Source: Bacillus thermotolerans
GTDB lineage: Bacteria; Bacillota; Bacilli; Bacillales; Domibacillaceae
DNA: 64,000 bases
Direction of reading: 5' to 3'
Assembly (NCBI RefSeq): GCF_000812025.2
Contig: NZ_JWJE02000018.1
Coordinates: forward strand, 56,286 to 120,285
The position numbers and the translations under genes were made by a program. Below, one piece after another: positions 24,716-33,861 of the stretch. Under the pieces are notes generated by a model. That model worked only from the letters and a program-made list of their open reading frames with translations. It had not been told where the DNA came from and did no database searches. Position 1 is the first letter of the stretch; each line of letters opens with the position of its first letter.

Positions 24716-24952
24716 ATGATGGCTGATTTCGGACAAGACGCACTTTTAAGCATATTGTCCCACCTTGTTTTTATTGGATTATCATTTTGGGCACTTCAGG
24801 CTACGCGGCTTGATCAGCTGCTTAAACCAAACCATGTCTTTCAAGCTCGGTTGCTATTTGTTTTGCTATCTATCGCAATCGGCTCATCCGTTAGCAACTT
24901 CTTCCTTGATTATCTCCTATGGTCTCGCCAATTGCCGCTTTTGCTTCAGTAA
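24716..24952 (+). CDS. ywzB: DUF1146 membrane protein (YwzB)
   Basis: A 78-residue protein with two membrane helices, seen after the atp operon in most Bacillus. GQDALLSILSHLVFIGLSFWA and IGSSVSNFFLDYLLWSRQL match the family. Function unknown. GGAGGAA is 8 bases before the ATG. Confidence 0.85.
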   Translation: MMADFGQDALLSILSHLVFIGLSFWALQATRLDQLLKPNHVFQARLLFVLLSIAIGSSVSNFFLDYLLWSRQLPLLLQ

Positions 24953-25033
24953 AAGGAAATAAATGTAACTAAATAGTACTTCTTTCATGCTTGTATTTTT
25001 TTCAAATTTATATATTATTTCTTTAGGGAGTTT

Positions 25034-25052
25034 TATATTACCTGGTAATATA
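25034..25052. promoter_or_regulatory. 19-bp perfect palindrome upstream of ywmB
   Basis: TATATTACC and GGTAATATA are exact reverse complements around one T. The right arm overlaps a candidate -10 (TATAAT at 25049 or 25054), the geometry of a repressor operator. The binding protein is unknown. Confidence 0.5.
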
Positions 25053-25177
25053 ATATAATTGTTTAGTGAATAGTTGAGCATAATTCGCACTGTCGGCAAA
25101 GCAGAGGATTTGTCGCTTTTTTTCCTGTTTATCTTCCTTGTAACTGGTACAAGCTAGTGATCAAGGAGATGATGACT

Positions 25178-25897
25178 ATGAAACTAGTAAAGCTGGGAAA
25201 GTACCTGCTAGTGTTCTGTTTTATCATATGGCTATTTGGGAATAGGATAGATGCAAGCGGCTCAGAAAATCAGCTGCTATTGTTAACGGACAGTGTGAAA
25301 AGTGTGGAAGGAAACATTGAAGAATGGATGTTACATACTCGTGAGCCTTTAAAAGAAAGGGAACCGGATGACGTCATTCGTTCTCTCAAAAGGTATCTAG
25401 CTGAGTGGGAAATACTGCCCCTTCACGATAACGAAGTTCTCTTTGCCGCCGTCCATTCTCAAGGAACCGTCAAGCAGAAGGTACAGGTGATATCTCCCGA
25501 TACAGCCGGTGGAGTTGCTTATGTGCTATACTCAGCATCTGCGACAGACGAGGAGGAAATGAGATCATTTCTAACAAAGAACTTTAGCTCTACATATTCA
25601 CACATTTTTCACAGTGAGCCGCAGGTTTTCGCTTGTGTAAAAGGTTTTTTTAATGGTAGGCTTGAAATGTTATTATCTAATCAGCTTTTCCGCTTATTAT
25701 CAAACTGGGAAATTGAAGAAAAAACTGTCGTGTCGGAACAAGATTTTTATTCTTTAACCGCTTTTTCGAAACAATTTCCTGCTGGCTTTTCACTCCTGGA
25801 TAATGAAATGAATGTGCAAGTTGGACTGAGAGAAAGCCAAAAGGGCTCGAAAACAAACTTTGTGATCGGCACGCCTATCATTACGATTGAATATTAA
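25178..25897 (+). CDS. ywmB: YwmB family protein
   Basis: A 239-residue exported protein with an N-terminal signal segment (GKYLLVFCFIIWLFGN). The family (DUF1779) has an internal duplication whose fold resembles TATA-binding proteins; its role is unknown. It always precedes murAA and spoIID in Bacillus. ATG 25178 follows AAGGAG; earlier in-frame starts contain that site. murAA starts 29 bp later. Confidence 0.82.
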   Translation: MKLVKLGKYLLVFCFIIWLFGNRIDASGSENQLLLLTDSVKSVEGNIEEWMLHTREPLKEREPDDVIRSLKRYLAEWEILPLHDNEVLFAAVHSQGTVKQKVQVISPDTAGGVAYVLYSASATDEEEMRSFLTKNFSSTYSHIFHSEPQVFACVKGFFNGRLEMLLSNQLFRLLSNWEIEEKTVVSEQDFYSLTAFSKQFPAGFSLLDNEMNVQVGLRESQKGSKTNFVIGTPIITIEY

Positions 25898-25926
25898 TAT
25901 AGAAATTGGACGCGGAGGGGAAAGTT

Positions 25927-27243
25927 TTGGAAAAAATCATCGTTCGTGGCGGACAAAAATTGAACGGAACTGTCAAAGTAGAAGGAGCAAAGAATTCCGT
26001 TCTCCCTGTGATCGCCGCAACATTATTAGCCAGCAAAGGAAAGAGTGTGATTCGGGATGTGCCGACTCTCTCTGATGTTTATACAATAAATGAAGTACTG
26101 CGCCACCTGAATTGCCAGGTGCACTTTGAAAAGAATACCATTACTGTCGACGCATGTGACGAACTATTCGTGGAAGCGCCATTTGAATATGTGCGTAAAA
26201 TGAGAGCGTCTGTTTTAGTCATGGGTTCTTTGCTTGCCCGTACTGGAAAAGCGAGAGTGGCTCTTCCAGGAGGATGCGCCATTGGATCTCGCCCAATTGA
26301 CCAGCACCTGAAAGGCTTTGAAGCAATGGGTGCAGTCGTAAGAGTAGAGAATGGCTTTATTGAAGCGGAAGTAGCGACACGTTTAAAAGGTGCAAAAATT
26401 TATCTCGATTTCCCTAGTGTAGGTGCCACAGAAAACATTATGATGGCTGCTGCATTAGCGGAAGGCACGACGATTTTAGAAAATGTAGCTAAGGAGCCTG
26501 AGATTGTCGACTTAGCTAATCTGATTAATAAGATGGGCGGAAAAGTCGTCGGCGCTGGAACGGAGACGATCCGGATCGAAGGAGTAGAAGAGCTTCACGG
26601 AACCGATCATGCGATCATTCCAGACCGCATTGAAGCTGGCACATTTATGGTAGCGGCAGCTATTACTGAGGGGAATGTTCTCATCGAAAATGCAGTGCCT
26701 GAACATATGTCTTCTTTAATTGCCAAGCTGAAGGAAGCCGGCGTGCAAGTGATCGATGAAAAGAATGGTGTACGTGTCATTGGTCCAGAGAAATTAAAAC
26801 CAATTGACATTAAAACGATGCCTCACCCAGGATTCCCAACAGATATGCAGTCTCAAATGATGGCGCTTCTTCTAAAAGCAAAAGGCACGAGCATGATTAC
26901 AGAGACAGTGTTCGAAAATCGCTTTATGCACGTAGAAGAATTCCGCCGCATGAATGCAAATATTAAAATCGAAGGCCGCTCAGTTATTATTGACGGACCG
27001 ACGAACATTCAAGGAGCAGAAGTAGCTGCGACAGACTTGCGGGCCGCTGCTGCTTTGATTCTGGCTGGATTGGCTGGAGAAGGCTATACAAGAGTCACAG
27101 AGCTGAAGCATTTAGACCGCGGTTATGTAAACTTCCATGGCAAGCTGGCTGCTCTAGGGGCAGATATTGTGCGTGTGAAGGAAGAGACGAATGAACCGCA
27201 GACTGCTCCAAGAAACAAAGTGATTACAGATGCAAACACTTAA
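25927..27243 (+). CDS. murAA: UDP-N-acetylglucosamine 1-carboxyvinyltransferase (principal MurA)
   Basis: Same reaction as the gene at 1192. The 438-residue protein has the active-site loop [16 protein letters not shown] with cysteine at about residue 117. Position between ywmB and spoIID identifies it as MurAA, the essential copy in B. subtilis. TTG start at 25927 with GGAGGGG upstream. A C-terminal tail ([15 protein letters not shown]) extends about 10 residues past MurAB. Confidence 0.94.
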   Translation: MEKIIVRGGQKLNGTVKVEGAKNSVLPVIAATLLASKGKSVIRDVPTLSDVYTINEVLRHLNCQVHFEKNTITVDACDELFVEAPFEYVRKMRASVLVMGSLLARTGKARVALPGGCAIGSRPIDQHLKGFEAMGAVVRVENGFIEAEVATRLKGAKIYLDFPSVGATENIMMAAALAEGTTILENVAKEPEIVDLANLINKMGGKVVGAGTETIRIEGVEELHGTDHAIIPDRIEAGTFMVAAAITEGNVLIENAVPEHMSSLIAKLKEAGVQVIDEKNGVRVIGPEKLKPIDIKTMPHPGFPTDMQSQMMALLLKAKGTSMITETVFENRFMHVEEFRRMNANIKIEGRSVIIDGPTNIQGAEVAATDLRAAAALILAGLAGEGYTRVTELKHLDRGYVNFHGKLAALGADIVRVKEETNEPQTAPRNKVITDANT

Positions 27244-27251
27244 CTAATAAC

Positions 27252-27297
27252 AAGCTGTTTTAAAGATAACCCTTTTTATCTTTAGGACAGCTTTTTC
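27252..27297 (+). terminator. Terminator after murAA
   Basis: AAGCTGT ... TAAAGATAA and TTATCTTTA ... ACAGCTT arms with a following T-run. Confidence 0.85.
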
Positions 27298-27413
27298 TGT
27301 TTTCTGCCCTTTTTCGCATCGGCCGGAAAAGAGGCATATTCTCCCAACGTAGCCCATATCTTTAAAGGAGAGCAATTAAGAGGGCTCAATACGGCAAATG
27401 GAGGATTCTTTCG

Positions 27414-28430
27414 GTGAAAAAACGACACACGATCTCTTTACTCTTTGTGGCCTTGATGACAACCATCGTCATCATTCTTCCATCTCTGTTAGTCATTCTT
27501 TTTTCATCAGAAGAGCAAGCTGAAGATTCACCGACCAAGCAGACAGGTGAGAGCTCCTTAGAGGAAGAGTCTGCTGTAGAAGTCGCCGTGTACCGTTCCG
27601 CCTCTAAGCAAACAGAGACCTATCCGCTTGAAGAATATGTAGCGGGGGTTATTGCAGCAGAAATGCCGGCTGAGTTTGAGAAAGAAGCGTTAAAAGCACA
27701 GGCGCTTACAGCGAGGACATTCATTGTTAAACAAATGATGAATGGGAAGACAGTGAACGGTAAAGAGGCCCACGTGACCGATACGGTGAACCATCAAGTG
27801 TTTAAAACAAAAGCGGAGCTGCAGGACATTTGGGGGGAAGATTTCGATTGGAAATATGAGAAGGTAAGGGAAGCTGTCCAAGAAACGGCCGGCCAGGTTA
27901 TCACCTATAATGGCGAGCCGATTACCGCCTCCTTCTTCTCAACGAGCAACGGGTATACAGAGAATGCAGAAGAGTATTGGAGCGAATCGCTTCCTTACTT
28001 GAAAAGCGTAGAAAGTCCATGGGATCAAGAATCACCTAAATATACATCAAGAAAAACCATGTCGCTCTCTGAATTTGAAAGCAAGCTGGGGGTTTCAGTC
28101 AAGGGGAAGAATGAGGCAGGAACCATTAAAGGCCGGACATCAGGAAATCGGATTGCCGCTATTGAAATTGGCGGGAAGGAATTGACCGGAAGAGAAGTGA
28201 GGGAAAAGCTGGATCTTCCTTCTTCAGATTTCAGCTGGGTGCTCAAGGGGGATGACGTCGTCATTACAACAAAAGGATATGGACACGGTGTAGGGATGAG
28301 CCAATATGGCGCGAATGGTATGGCCCAGGAAGGAAAGGATCATAAGGACATTATTACTCATTATTATCAGCAAACGGAAATTGAAGAAGTGGATCAGGTG
28401 ATAGGAAAACAAATCACAGCAAAAAAATAA
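27414..28430 (+). CDS. spoIID: Stage II sporulation protein D
   Basis: Lytic transglycosylase of the engulfment complex with SpoIIM and SpoIIP; it thins septal peptidoglycan so the mother-cell membrane can move around the forespore. The 338-residue protein has an N-terminal membrane anchor (residues 6-30), then the SpoIID domain with EEYVAGVIAAEMPAEFEKEA, which holds the catalytic glutamate, and GYGHGVGMSQYGANGMA near the end. GTG start preceded by GGAGG. A mother-cell SigmaE promoter was not resolved. Confidence 0.94.
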   Translation: MKKRHTISLLFVALMTTIVIILPSLLVILFSSEEQAEDSPTKQTGESSLEEESAVEVAVYRSASKQTETYPLEEYVAGVIAAEMPAEFEKEALKAQALTARTFIVKQMMNGKTVNGKEAHVTDTVNHQVFKTKAELQDIWGEDFDWKYEKVREAVQETAGQVITYNGEPITASFFSTSNGYTENAEEYWSESLPYLKSVESPWDQESPKYTSRKTMSLSEFESKLGVSVKGKNEAGTIKGRTSGNRIAAIEIGGKELTGREVREKLDLPSSDFSWVLKGDDVVITTKGYGHGVGMSQYGANGMAQEGKDHKDIITHYYQQTEIEEVDQVIGKQITAKK

Positions 28431-28468
28431 CCCGTTGTCTCCTCTCGGGAGACAACGGGTTATTTTTT
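28429..28468. terminator. Bidirectional terminator between spoIID and the VanZ-like gene
   Basis: AACCCGTTGTCTCC and GGGAGACAACGGGTT arms with a following T-run and flanking As, between convergent stops. Confidence 0.9.
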
Positions 28469-28901
28469 AAGGTCGGATCCATGTGGCGAAGTGCTCCATC
28501 CATTGGCCAACGCGTCTGCGCGGGTGTGTGAAGTAGGACGCTTGAACAATGTAGTAACAGACCAAGACGCCGATGACATCCTTCACAGCATCAATGGCGG
28601 TGGCAGAGCGGGAGGGGACAAAGGCTTGATGGATTTCATCGACAAACCCATAGAAGCAGGCGATGAGAGCAGCAGTTAAATGAGCACCTTTCGTCAGCCG
28701 GCCGTTTACTAAGAAAGCATTAATAATGAGGATATATAAGATAGCGAATTCAATTAGGTGGAGAGATTCTTTAAAGAAGCGATCAATGCTCCGCTCTGGA
28801 AGCTCAATCACTGCGTTGTCAGGCATGCTGGACATCACCCATATGATGACCATATACAATAGAGGAGCAATAGTGGACAAGCCTTTTATGAAAGATTTCA
28901 A
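28467..28901 (-). CDS. VanZ family membrane protein
   Basis: A 144-residue protein with about four membrane helices and the VanZ signature FYGFVDEIHQAFVPSRSAT followed by DAVKDVIGV. Family members include the teicoplanin-resistance protein VanZ, but most are uncharacterised, so no resistance role is claimed. TTG start at 28901; GAGGTG lies 9 bases before it, with a closer AAGGAG. Convergent with spoIID and divergent from spoIIQ. Confidence 0.82.
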   Translation of the reverse strand: MKSFIKGLSTIAPLLYMVIIWVMSSMPDNAVIELPERSIDRFFKESLHLIEFAILYILIINAFLVNGRLTKGAHLTAALIACFYGFVDEIHQAFVPSRSATAIDAVKDVIGVLVCYYIVQASYFTHPRRRVGQWMEHFATWIRP

Positions 28902-28977
28902 TGCTCCTTACACCTCGCTGTAAATAATTTTCTTCTTATTTTATCATGTATTTCTTTCTTTCTTTTCTCGTTTTGTG

Positions 28978-29007
28978 GCATATTTCTAACGTTTTTCGCA
29001 AAAACTA
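28978..29007 (+). promoter_or_regulatory. Candidate SigmaF promoter of spoIIQ
   Basis: GCATA (28978-28982), a 15-bp spacer and GCAAAAACTA (28998-29007), which fits the SigmaF -10 pattern except for the second G. spoIIQ is a known SigmaF target in B. subtilis. Confidence 0.45.
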
Positions 29008-29073
29008 AAAATTTTTCCTGAGGGGGTATAGATTATCTGGAATGTGTTCACACTGTTTGCTGAGGTGATGAAC

Positions 29074-30045
29074 ATGAGAGAGGAAGAAAAGAAAAAAGCT
29101 TCTCAAAAAACGAAAAACCTTTTCAAAAACCGCTGGATGTTCCCTGCTGTTTACTTAACGAGTGCTGCTCTTCTAATTTCAGGTATTATTTGGTATCAGC
29201 TAGCAGACTCAGGCGATGAGCAAGTACAGGAAATGCAAGAATCGGCAACACCGTTCAATGAACCGGCACAGCCTGTTCAGACATCTGCTGCCGAACAGCT
29301 GGCTTTGCCGATGAAGGATGCCGATGAGTCAGTGATCAAGACGAGCTTCTATGAAGAGAGCGCTTCTGAGAAAGATCAGGAAGCTTCCCTGGTGGTCTAC
29401 AATAATACGTACCATCCAAACACAGGGATTGCCTATGGAACAAAAGAAGGAAAAACCTTTGATGTAACAGCAGCGTTAAGCGGAAAAGTCACAAAAGTGC
29501 AAGAGAATGATTCATTATTAGGTAATGTCATTACAATCGAGCATGCCAATGGAGTTACGACAAACTATCAATCTGTTCAAGACATTCAAGTGGCTAAAGG
29601 TGACAACGTATCTCAAGGACAAGTCATTGCAAAGGCAGGAAAGAGCCTGTTCAATGAAAAAGCGGGCGTACATCTTCATTTTGAAGTACGCGACAAGAAT
29701 AACGTAGCGATCAATCCATTGGATGCGGTTGCTAAGTCTACTGCCGATATCGCCAAGATGGCAAAAGAAGCGAAGGCAGAGGAACAAAAAGCTGACACAG
29801 AAGCTGCAGAGGAAGAGACACAAGAACCAGCCGGTGAATCTTCAGAGGAAACGTCTACTGAACCATCTGCAGAAGATCCAGCTGGACAAGAAGCAGAGGA
29901 AGGCTCTGTTGAACAGGAAGAGCCGGCAGAACCAACAGAAGAAGAGTCTATTGAATTGGAAGAATCAACAGAGCAAACGGAAGAAAGCTTTATTGAAGAA
30001 GAGCTAAAACAAGAACAAGGCAGCAGTACAATGGAAAGCGAATAA
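29074..30045 (+). CDS. spoIIQ: Stage II sporulation protein Q
   Basis: Forespore membrane protein that pairs with SpoIIIAH to form the channel linking the two cells during engulfment. One membrane helix (residues about 22-42) is followed by a LytM-like domain ending GVHLHFEVR. The first metal-ligand motif is degenerate: NTGIAYG replaces the HxGxD pattern, so peptidase activity is unlikely. The last 90 or so residues are a Glu/Pro/Thr-rich tail, making 323 residues against about 283 in B. subtilis. ATG 29074 follows GAGGTGATG. Confidence 0.92.
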   Translation: MREEEKKKASQKTKNLFKNRWMFPAVYLTSAALLISGIIWYQLADSGDEQVQEMQESATPFNEPAQPVQTSAAEQLALPMKDADESVIKTSFYEESASEKDQEASLVVYNNTYHPNTGIAYGTKEGKTFDVTAALSGKVTKVQENDSLLGNVITIEHANGVTTNYQSVQDIQVAKGDNVSQGQVIAKAGKSLFNEKAGVHLHFEVRDKNNVAINPLDAVAKSTADIAKMAKEAKAEEQKADTEAAEEETQEPAGESSEETSTEPSAEDPAGQEAEEGSVEQEEPAEPTEEESIELEESTEQTEESFIEEELKQEQGSSTMESE

Positions 30046-30052
30046 ACATAGA

Positions 30053-30082
30053 AAAAGTAGCCTGGGGACAGGCTGCTTTTTG
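30053..30082 (+). terminator. Terminator after spoIIQ
   Basis: AAAAAGTAGCCTG and CAGGCTGCTTTTT arms. Confidence 0.85.
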
Positions 30083-30386
30083 CTATGTAGCTTTAATGTG
30101 CAAAAAAGTCAAGTAATTCGTTAGATTCTTGCTCCCTTTATACATATTTTCTATCAAGCTCCAATATAGTAATACTAAAACTGACAAAAAGAAAAAAGGA
30201 TGCTTTGAAGTGAGGGGTCGTAGATAAACTAAAGCCTACTGATAATAGGGACAGTCTAGTTGCGGAAGAAAAGAAAGTGAATGCTTTCTTTCCGTGTGCG
30301 CGTGCGCATGCGGATTTATAATATTTCATTCAAGCGAAGCGAGTCTCATTTCACATGCCTCACATCCAGTAAGGGAGGAGAGCAAT
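30083..30386 (+). other. spoIIID leader region
   Basis: No convincing ORF. It holds GAAAG...CTTTC inverted arms near 30276-30290 and a 19-nt perfect alternating purine-pyrimidine tract (30294-30312), then TTTATAAT. A SigmaE promoter is expected for spoIIID but I could not place one with confidence. Confidence 0.4.
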
Positions 30387-30668
30387 GTGCACGATTACAT
30401 CAAAGATAGGACGATCAAGATAGGAAAGTATATCGTGGAGACGAGAAAGACCGTGCGCGTAATCGCAAAGGAATTTGGTGTGTCGAAAAGCACGGTACAC
30501 AAAGATTTGACAGAGCGGCTTCCGGAGCTGAATCAAGAGCTCGCCCAGCAGGTGAAGGAAATACTGGATTATCATAAAGCTATACGGCACCTGCGAGGAG
30601 GAGAAGCAACAAAAAGAAAATATTCGACTGCCTTGAAGGAAGCCAGCGGGGCAGAAGCGAGTGTATAG
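30387..30668 (+). CDS. spoIIID: Sporulation transcription factor SpoIIID
   Basis: Small DNA-binding regulator of the mother cell, activating and repressing SigmaE-dependent genes. The 93-residue protein has the helix-turn-helix TVRVIAKEFGVSKSTVHKDL, then ERLPELNQELAQQVKEIL and the basic patch HKAIRHLRGGEATKRKY. GTG start 30387 with GGGAGGAG at 6 bases; the longer reading frame upstream is not conserved. Confidence 0.95.
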   Translation: MHDYIKDRTIKIGKYIVETRKTVRVIAKEFGVSKSTVHKDLTERLPELNQELAQQVKEILDYHKAIRHLRGGEATKRKYSTALKEASGAEASV

Positions 30669-30685
30669 ACATGCTCATGAAGAAG

Positions 30686-30709
30686 AAACCGGTCCGAGCG
30701 GCCGGTTGT
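30686..30709 (+). terminator. Hairpin after spoIIID
   Basis: AACCGG, CCG and their complements CGG, CCGGTT fold with a tiny loop; no T-run. Confidence 0.4.
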
Positions 30710-30803
30710 TAAGCTTTAGACTGATATAGAGTGTCATCGCTCTCCAACGGCTCCGTACGATATATTTGGAAGGCAAACGCAGCCAGTGAGTCGACTGTTA
30801 GAT

Positions 30804-30832
30804 GAATCTGCCTAAACGGCGGATTTTTTTTG
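30804..30832 (+). terminator. Terminator in the spoIIID-mbl gap
   Basis: AATCTGCC and GGCGGATT arms with eight Ts. The remainder of this 366-bp gap holds no ORF and presumably the mbl promoter. Confidence 0.7.
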
Positions 30833-31034
30833 TTGGTGATTGTAATTTCGACACCCTTTTTAAAGAATATGTGATAAATAAGAGAGAAGGAGTAATTAAT
30901 TCAGAAAAATCAGACAAAAAGTCAAGGTACGTCTGATTTGTCAACTGCCAAAGGTCATTCTAATTGTTTAAGCAGAATAAGCAGCAGTTTCATTCACTGG
31001 ATGTGACAAGCGATAATAAAGGGGGACCACAACG

Positions 31035-32042
31035 ATGTTGGCAAAGGATATTGGGATTGATTTAGGAACGGCGAATGTGCTGATTTATGTCAAGGGAGAA
31101 GGAATTGTATTAAACGAGCCATCCGTAGTAGCTTTAGATCAGACGACAAATAAAGTGCTTGCTGTAGGCAAAGAAGCGTATGCGATGATTGGCCGCACGC
31201 CGAGAAATATTGTCACGATCCGCCCGTTACAGGATGGGGTTATTGCCGATTTCAATGCGACAGAATGGATGCTTCGGCACTTTCTTCATCAGCTGAATGT
31301 AAAGGGGCTTTTGACAAAGCCGAAAATTTTCATCAGCTGTCCATCAAATATTACAAGTGTAGAGCAGAAAGCCATTCGTGAAACCGCAGAAAAAAGCGGC
31401 GGCAAAACGATTTATTTAGAGGAAGAGCCGAAGGTAGCAGCAATCGGAGCGGGAATGGATATTTTTGAACCGAGCGGCAATATGGTAGTGGATATTGGCG
31501 GCGGTACAACGGATGCAGCAGTTCTATCAATGGGAGCGATCGTGACGGCCTCTTCTGTAAAGATGGCGGGGGACAAGCTAAGCGGCGAAATTGCCACCTA
31601 TATTAAGAAAGAATACAAGCTGCTCATTGGTGAGCGGACAGCAGAAGACGTTAAGGTTAAGATTGGAAGCGTAGCGCCAGGAGGCCGCAAGAAGGATGCT
31701 TCCATGGAGATTTATGGCCGTGATATGGTGAATGGACTGCCTCGAGCTTTGACAGTTACGTCTGAAGAGATCGAGAAGGTGCTAAAAGAGCCGGTCGATC
31801 TGATTATCAAAACCGCAAGAGGCGTTCTTGAGAAGACACCGCCTGAATTAGCTGCTGACATTATTGATAGAGGGGTCATTCTAACAGGAGGGGGCGCACT
31901 TCTGCATGGCATTGACCAGCTGCTTGCTGAAGAATTGAAGGTGCCGGTAACGGTAGCCGAAAATCCAATGGAATCCGTCGTTATGGGCACAGGGAAGATG
32001 ATTGACAACTTAAATGATGCAGTAAAAATAAAAGCTGTGTAA
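31035..32042 (+). CDS. mbl: MreB-like cytoskeletal protein Mbl
   Basis: Actin-like filament protein that guides the wall-elongation machinery around the cell. The 335-residue protein has the phosphate-1 motif DIGIDLGTANVLIYVKG, phosphate-2 VVDIGGGTTDAAVLSMG and the adenosine motif VILTGGGALLHGIDQLL. Position after spoIIID identifies it as Mbl rather than MreB. Start ATG with AAAGGGGGACC upstream. Confidence 0.93.
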   Translation: MLAKDIGIDLGTANVLIYVKGEGIVLNEPSVVALDQTTNKVLAVGKEAYAMIGRTPRNIVTIRPLQDGVIADFNATEWMLRHFLHQLNVKGLLTKPKIFISCPSNITSVEQKAIRETAEKSGGKTIYLEEEPKVAAIGAGMDIFEPSGNMVVDIGGGTTDAAVLSMGAIVTASSVKMAGDKLSGEIATYIKKEYKLLIGERTAEDVKVKIGSVAPGGRKKDASMEIYGRDMVNGLPRALTVTSEEIEKVLKEPVDLIIKTARGVLEKTPPELAADIIDRGVILTGGGALLHGIDQLLAEELKVPVTVAENPMESVVMGTGKMIDNLNDAVKIKAV

Positions 32043-32069
32043 ACGGGTGGAGAAAATCACCCGTTTTTC
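32041..32069 (+). terminator. Terminator after mbl
   Basis: AAACGGGTG and CACCCGTTT arms followed by Ts. Confidence 0.85.
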
Positions 32070-32112
32070 TTTTTACTGTAAAAATTCTTCCTGTATCTTC
32101 ATATTCTCGCTA

Positions 32113-32140
32113 TTCAGCCGATGAAAAAGAGTGGTACAAT
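32113..32140 (+). promoter_or_regulatory. Possible promoter of flhO-flhP
   Basis: TTCAGC, a 16-bp spacer and TACAAT. GCCGATGA at 32117 recalls a SigmaD -10, but no TAAA was found 15 bp upstream. Confidence 0.4.
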
Positions 32141-32169
32141 AAATAAAGTATTGATCATGGGGTGAATAT

Positions 32170-33006
32170 ATGTTTCGGGGGTTCTACACAGCAGCTTCAG
32201 GCATGATTGCGCAGCAACGGCGCACAGAAATGCTTTCAAATAATATGTCAAATGCCAATACACCTGGATATAAAGCAGATCAGACCTCTTTAAGAGCCTT
32301 TCCAGAAATGCTCCTTCAACGGCTGGATCAAGTATCCGTTCCTGGAAAACAAAAAGTGTCCCTCCCTTCTAACGTAACGATCGGTTCAGTGAACACAGGC
32401 GTATACATGCAGGAAACCATGCCAGGCTTTTCTCAGGGAGATTTACGGGAAACTGGCTTAGCTACAGATGTGGCTCTTTTAGATGTCAATATGCCTGTAA
32501 ATGAAGACACTGGACAGGCAGGCACGGTCTTCTTTAAAGTACAAGGAGAAGATGGAGTCGAGCGGTACACGAGAAACGGCAATTTTACAGTAGATGCAGC
32601 TGGGTTTCTGACAGCAGCCAGCGGCAGCTACGTTCTTGATTCGGAAGGAAACCGCATTCAGCTGAATTCTGACCAGGTGGCAATCAGTGACACTGGAGAG
32701 ATCACAGCAGAAGGAGAACCGGCTGGCCAGCTGGGAGTTGCTTTTGCCGAGAATCCATATCTTCTGATCAAGGAGGGAAATGGTCTCTTTCGGTTAGAAG
32801 ATGGCGAGCTTCCTGACGCCGTGGAAGGCGAAAATATGCAATTTCGCATGCAGCAGGGATTCCTGGAGGCTTCCACAACGGATACGACCCGGACGATGAC
32901 AGATATGATGTCAGCCTACCGGGTATTTGAAGCGAACCAAAAGGTGCTGACTGCCTATGACCGCAGCATGGAGAAAGCTGCCAATGAAGTTGGTCGTGTG
33001 AATTAA
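32170..33006 (+). CDS. flhO: Flagellar hook-basal body protein FlhO
   Basis: Rod-type axial protein of the flagellum. The 278-residue protein has the Flg_bb_rod start GFYTAASGMIAQQRRTEML with NNMSNANTPGYKA, a middle D1-like domain, and the C-terminal motif MSAYRVFEANQKVLTAYD. It precedes a second rod paralogue by 20 bp. In B. subtilis flhO-flhP lie after mbl in the same order. Confidence 0.9.
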   Translation: MFRGFYTAASGMIAQQRRTEMLSNNMSNANTPGYKADQTSLRAFPEMLLQRLDQVSVPGKQKVSLPSNVTIGSVNTGVYMQETMPGFSQGDLRETGLATDVALLDVNMPVNEDTGQAGTVFFKVQGEDGVERYTRNGNFTVDAAGFLTAASGSYVLDSEGNRIQLNSDQVAISDTGEITAEGEPAGQLGVAFAENPYLLIKEGNGLFRLEDGELPDAVEGENMQFRMQQGFLEASTTDTTRTMTDMMSAYRVFEANQKVLTAYDRSMEKAANEVGRVN

Positions 33007-33026
33007 TTTTTTCAGGGGGACCATGG

Positions 33027-33845
33027 ATGAATCAAACATTGTTTACATCTGTCAGCACGCTTAGTCAGCTGCAGAAAAAACTAGACATTATTAGCAATAA
33101 TATGGCTAACATAGATACGAACGGTTATAAGCGTCGGGAGGCGTCCTTTTCGGAGCTGTTGAACCAGAATACGGCGAATATGCTTCAGGAGAATAGAGAA
33201 ATCGGCCGTTTGACGCCGAATGGCATCCGTGTCGGAGCAGGAGCAAGAATCGCACAGACACAAATGGTCGGCACACAAGGAAGTCTTCAGACAACAGGGC
33301 GAGATCTGGATCTGGCTTTTACAAAAGAGAACCAGCTGTTTAAAGTGCTTGTACAAGAAGACGGTGAGTCCAGCGTTCATTACACACGCAGTGGTGCTTT
33401 TGCCGTTACACCTTTGGGAGAGGACGAAGTCATGCTTGTTACTTCTGAAGGTCATTCGGTGCTTGACCAGGACAATCAGCCGATCACGTTTAACCCGAAT
33501 GAGGGAGAGATCGCTCTTGCAGAAGGCGGTGTGCTGCGCGCGGGCGGACAAACCTTTAACCTTGGTGTTGTTGAAGCAATGAGACCGCAGCTGCTGCAAT
33601 CAGCAGGCAGCAACCTGTTCAGCCTTCCCGATGAAATGCCCGTGCCCCAAAATGAAATCGTTCGAGAGCTCGCAGCTGAGGCGCGTGATGAAATTGGCCT
33701 TCAGCATGGGTCACTCGAGAAATCTAACGTGGATCTAACGAAGGAAATGACAGATATGCTGACCGTGCAGCGTGCGTATCAGCTGCAATCACGTTCTATT
33801 TCGTTAGCAGATCAAATGATGGGACTGATCAACGGTGTACGCTAG
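33027..33845 (+). CDS. flhP: Flagellar hook-basal body protein FlhP
   Basis: Distal-rod-type protein paired with FlhO. The 272-residue protein opens with SVSTLSQLQKKLDIISNNMAN and NIDTNGYKRREASF, and ends with MTDMLTVQRAYQLQSRSISLAD, the C-terminal helix that packs in the rod core. AGGGGGA precedes the ATG. The next ORF's ribosome site overlaps its end. Confidence 0.9.
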   Translation: MNQTLFTSVSTLSQLQKKLDIISNNMANIDTNGYKRREASFSELLNQNTANMLQENREIGRLTPNGIRVGAGARIAQTQMVGTQGSLQTTGRDLDLAFTKENQLFKVLVQEDGESSVHYTRSGAFAVTPLGEDEVMLVTSEGHSVLDQDNQPITFNPNEGEIALAEGGVLRAGGQTFNLGVVEAMRPQLLQSAGSNLFSLPDEMPVPQNEIVRELAAEARDEIGLQHGSLEKSNVDLTKEMTDMLTVQRAYQLQSRSISLADQMMGLINGVR

Positions 33846-33861
33846 AGGGGAAGAGGTTTTA

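Noticed and set aside
25034..25052. FapR operator before ywmB
   Set aside because: Only the centre matches my memory of FapR sites and no fatty-acid gene follows; kept only as an unassigned palindrome.
29518..30007. ORFs in other frames across spoIIQ
   Set aside because: Shadows of the low-complexity acidic tail; no start signals.
32117..32124. SigmaD promoter for flhO
   Set aside because: GCCGATGA is near the -10 consensus, but TAAA is not present at the required distance.
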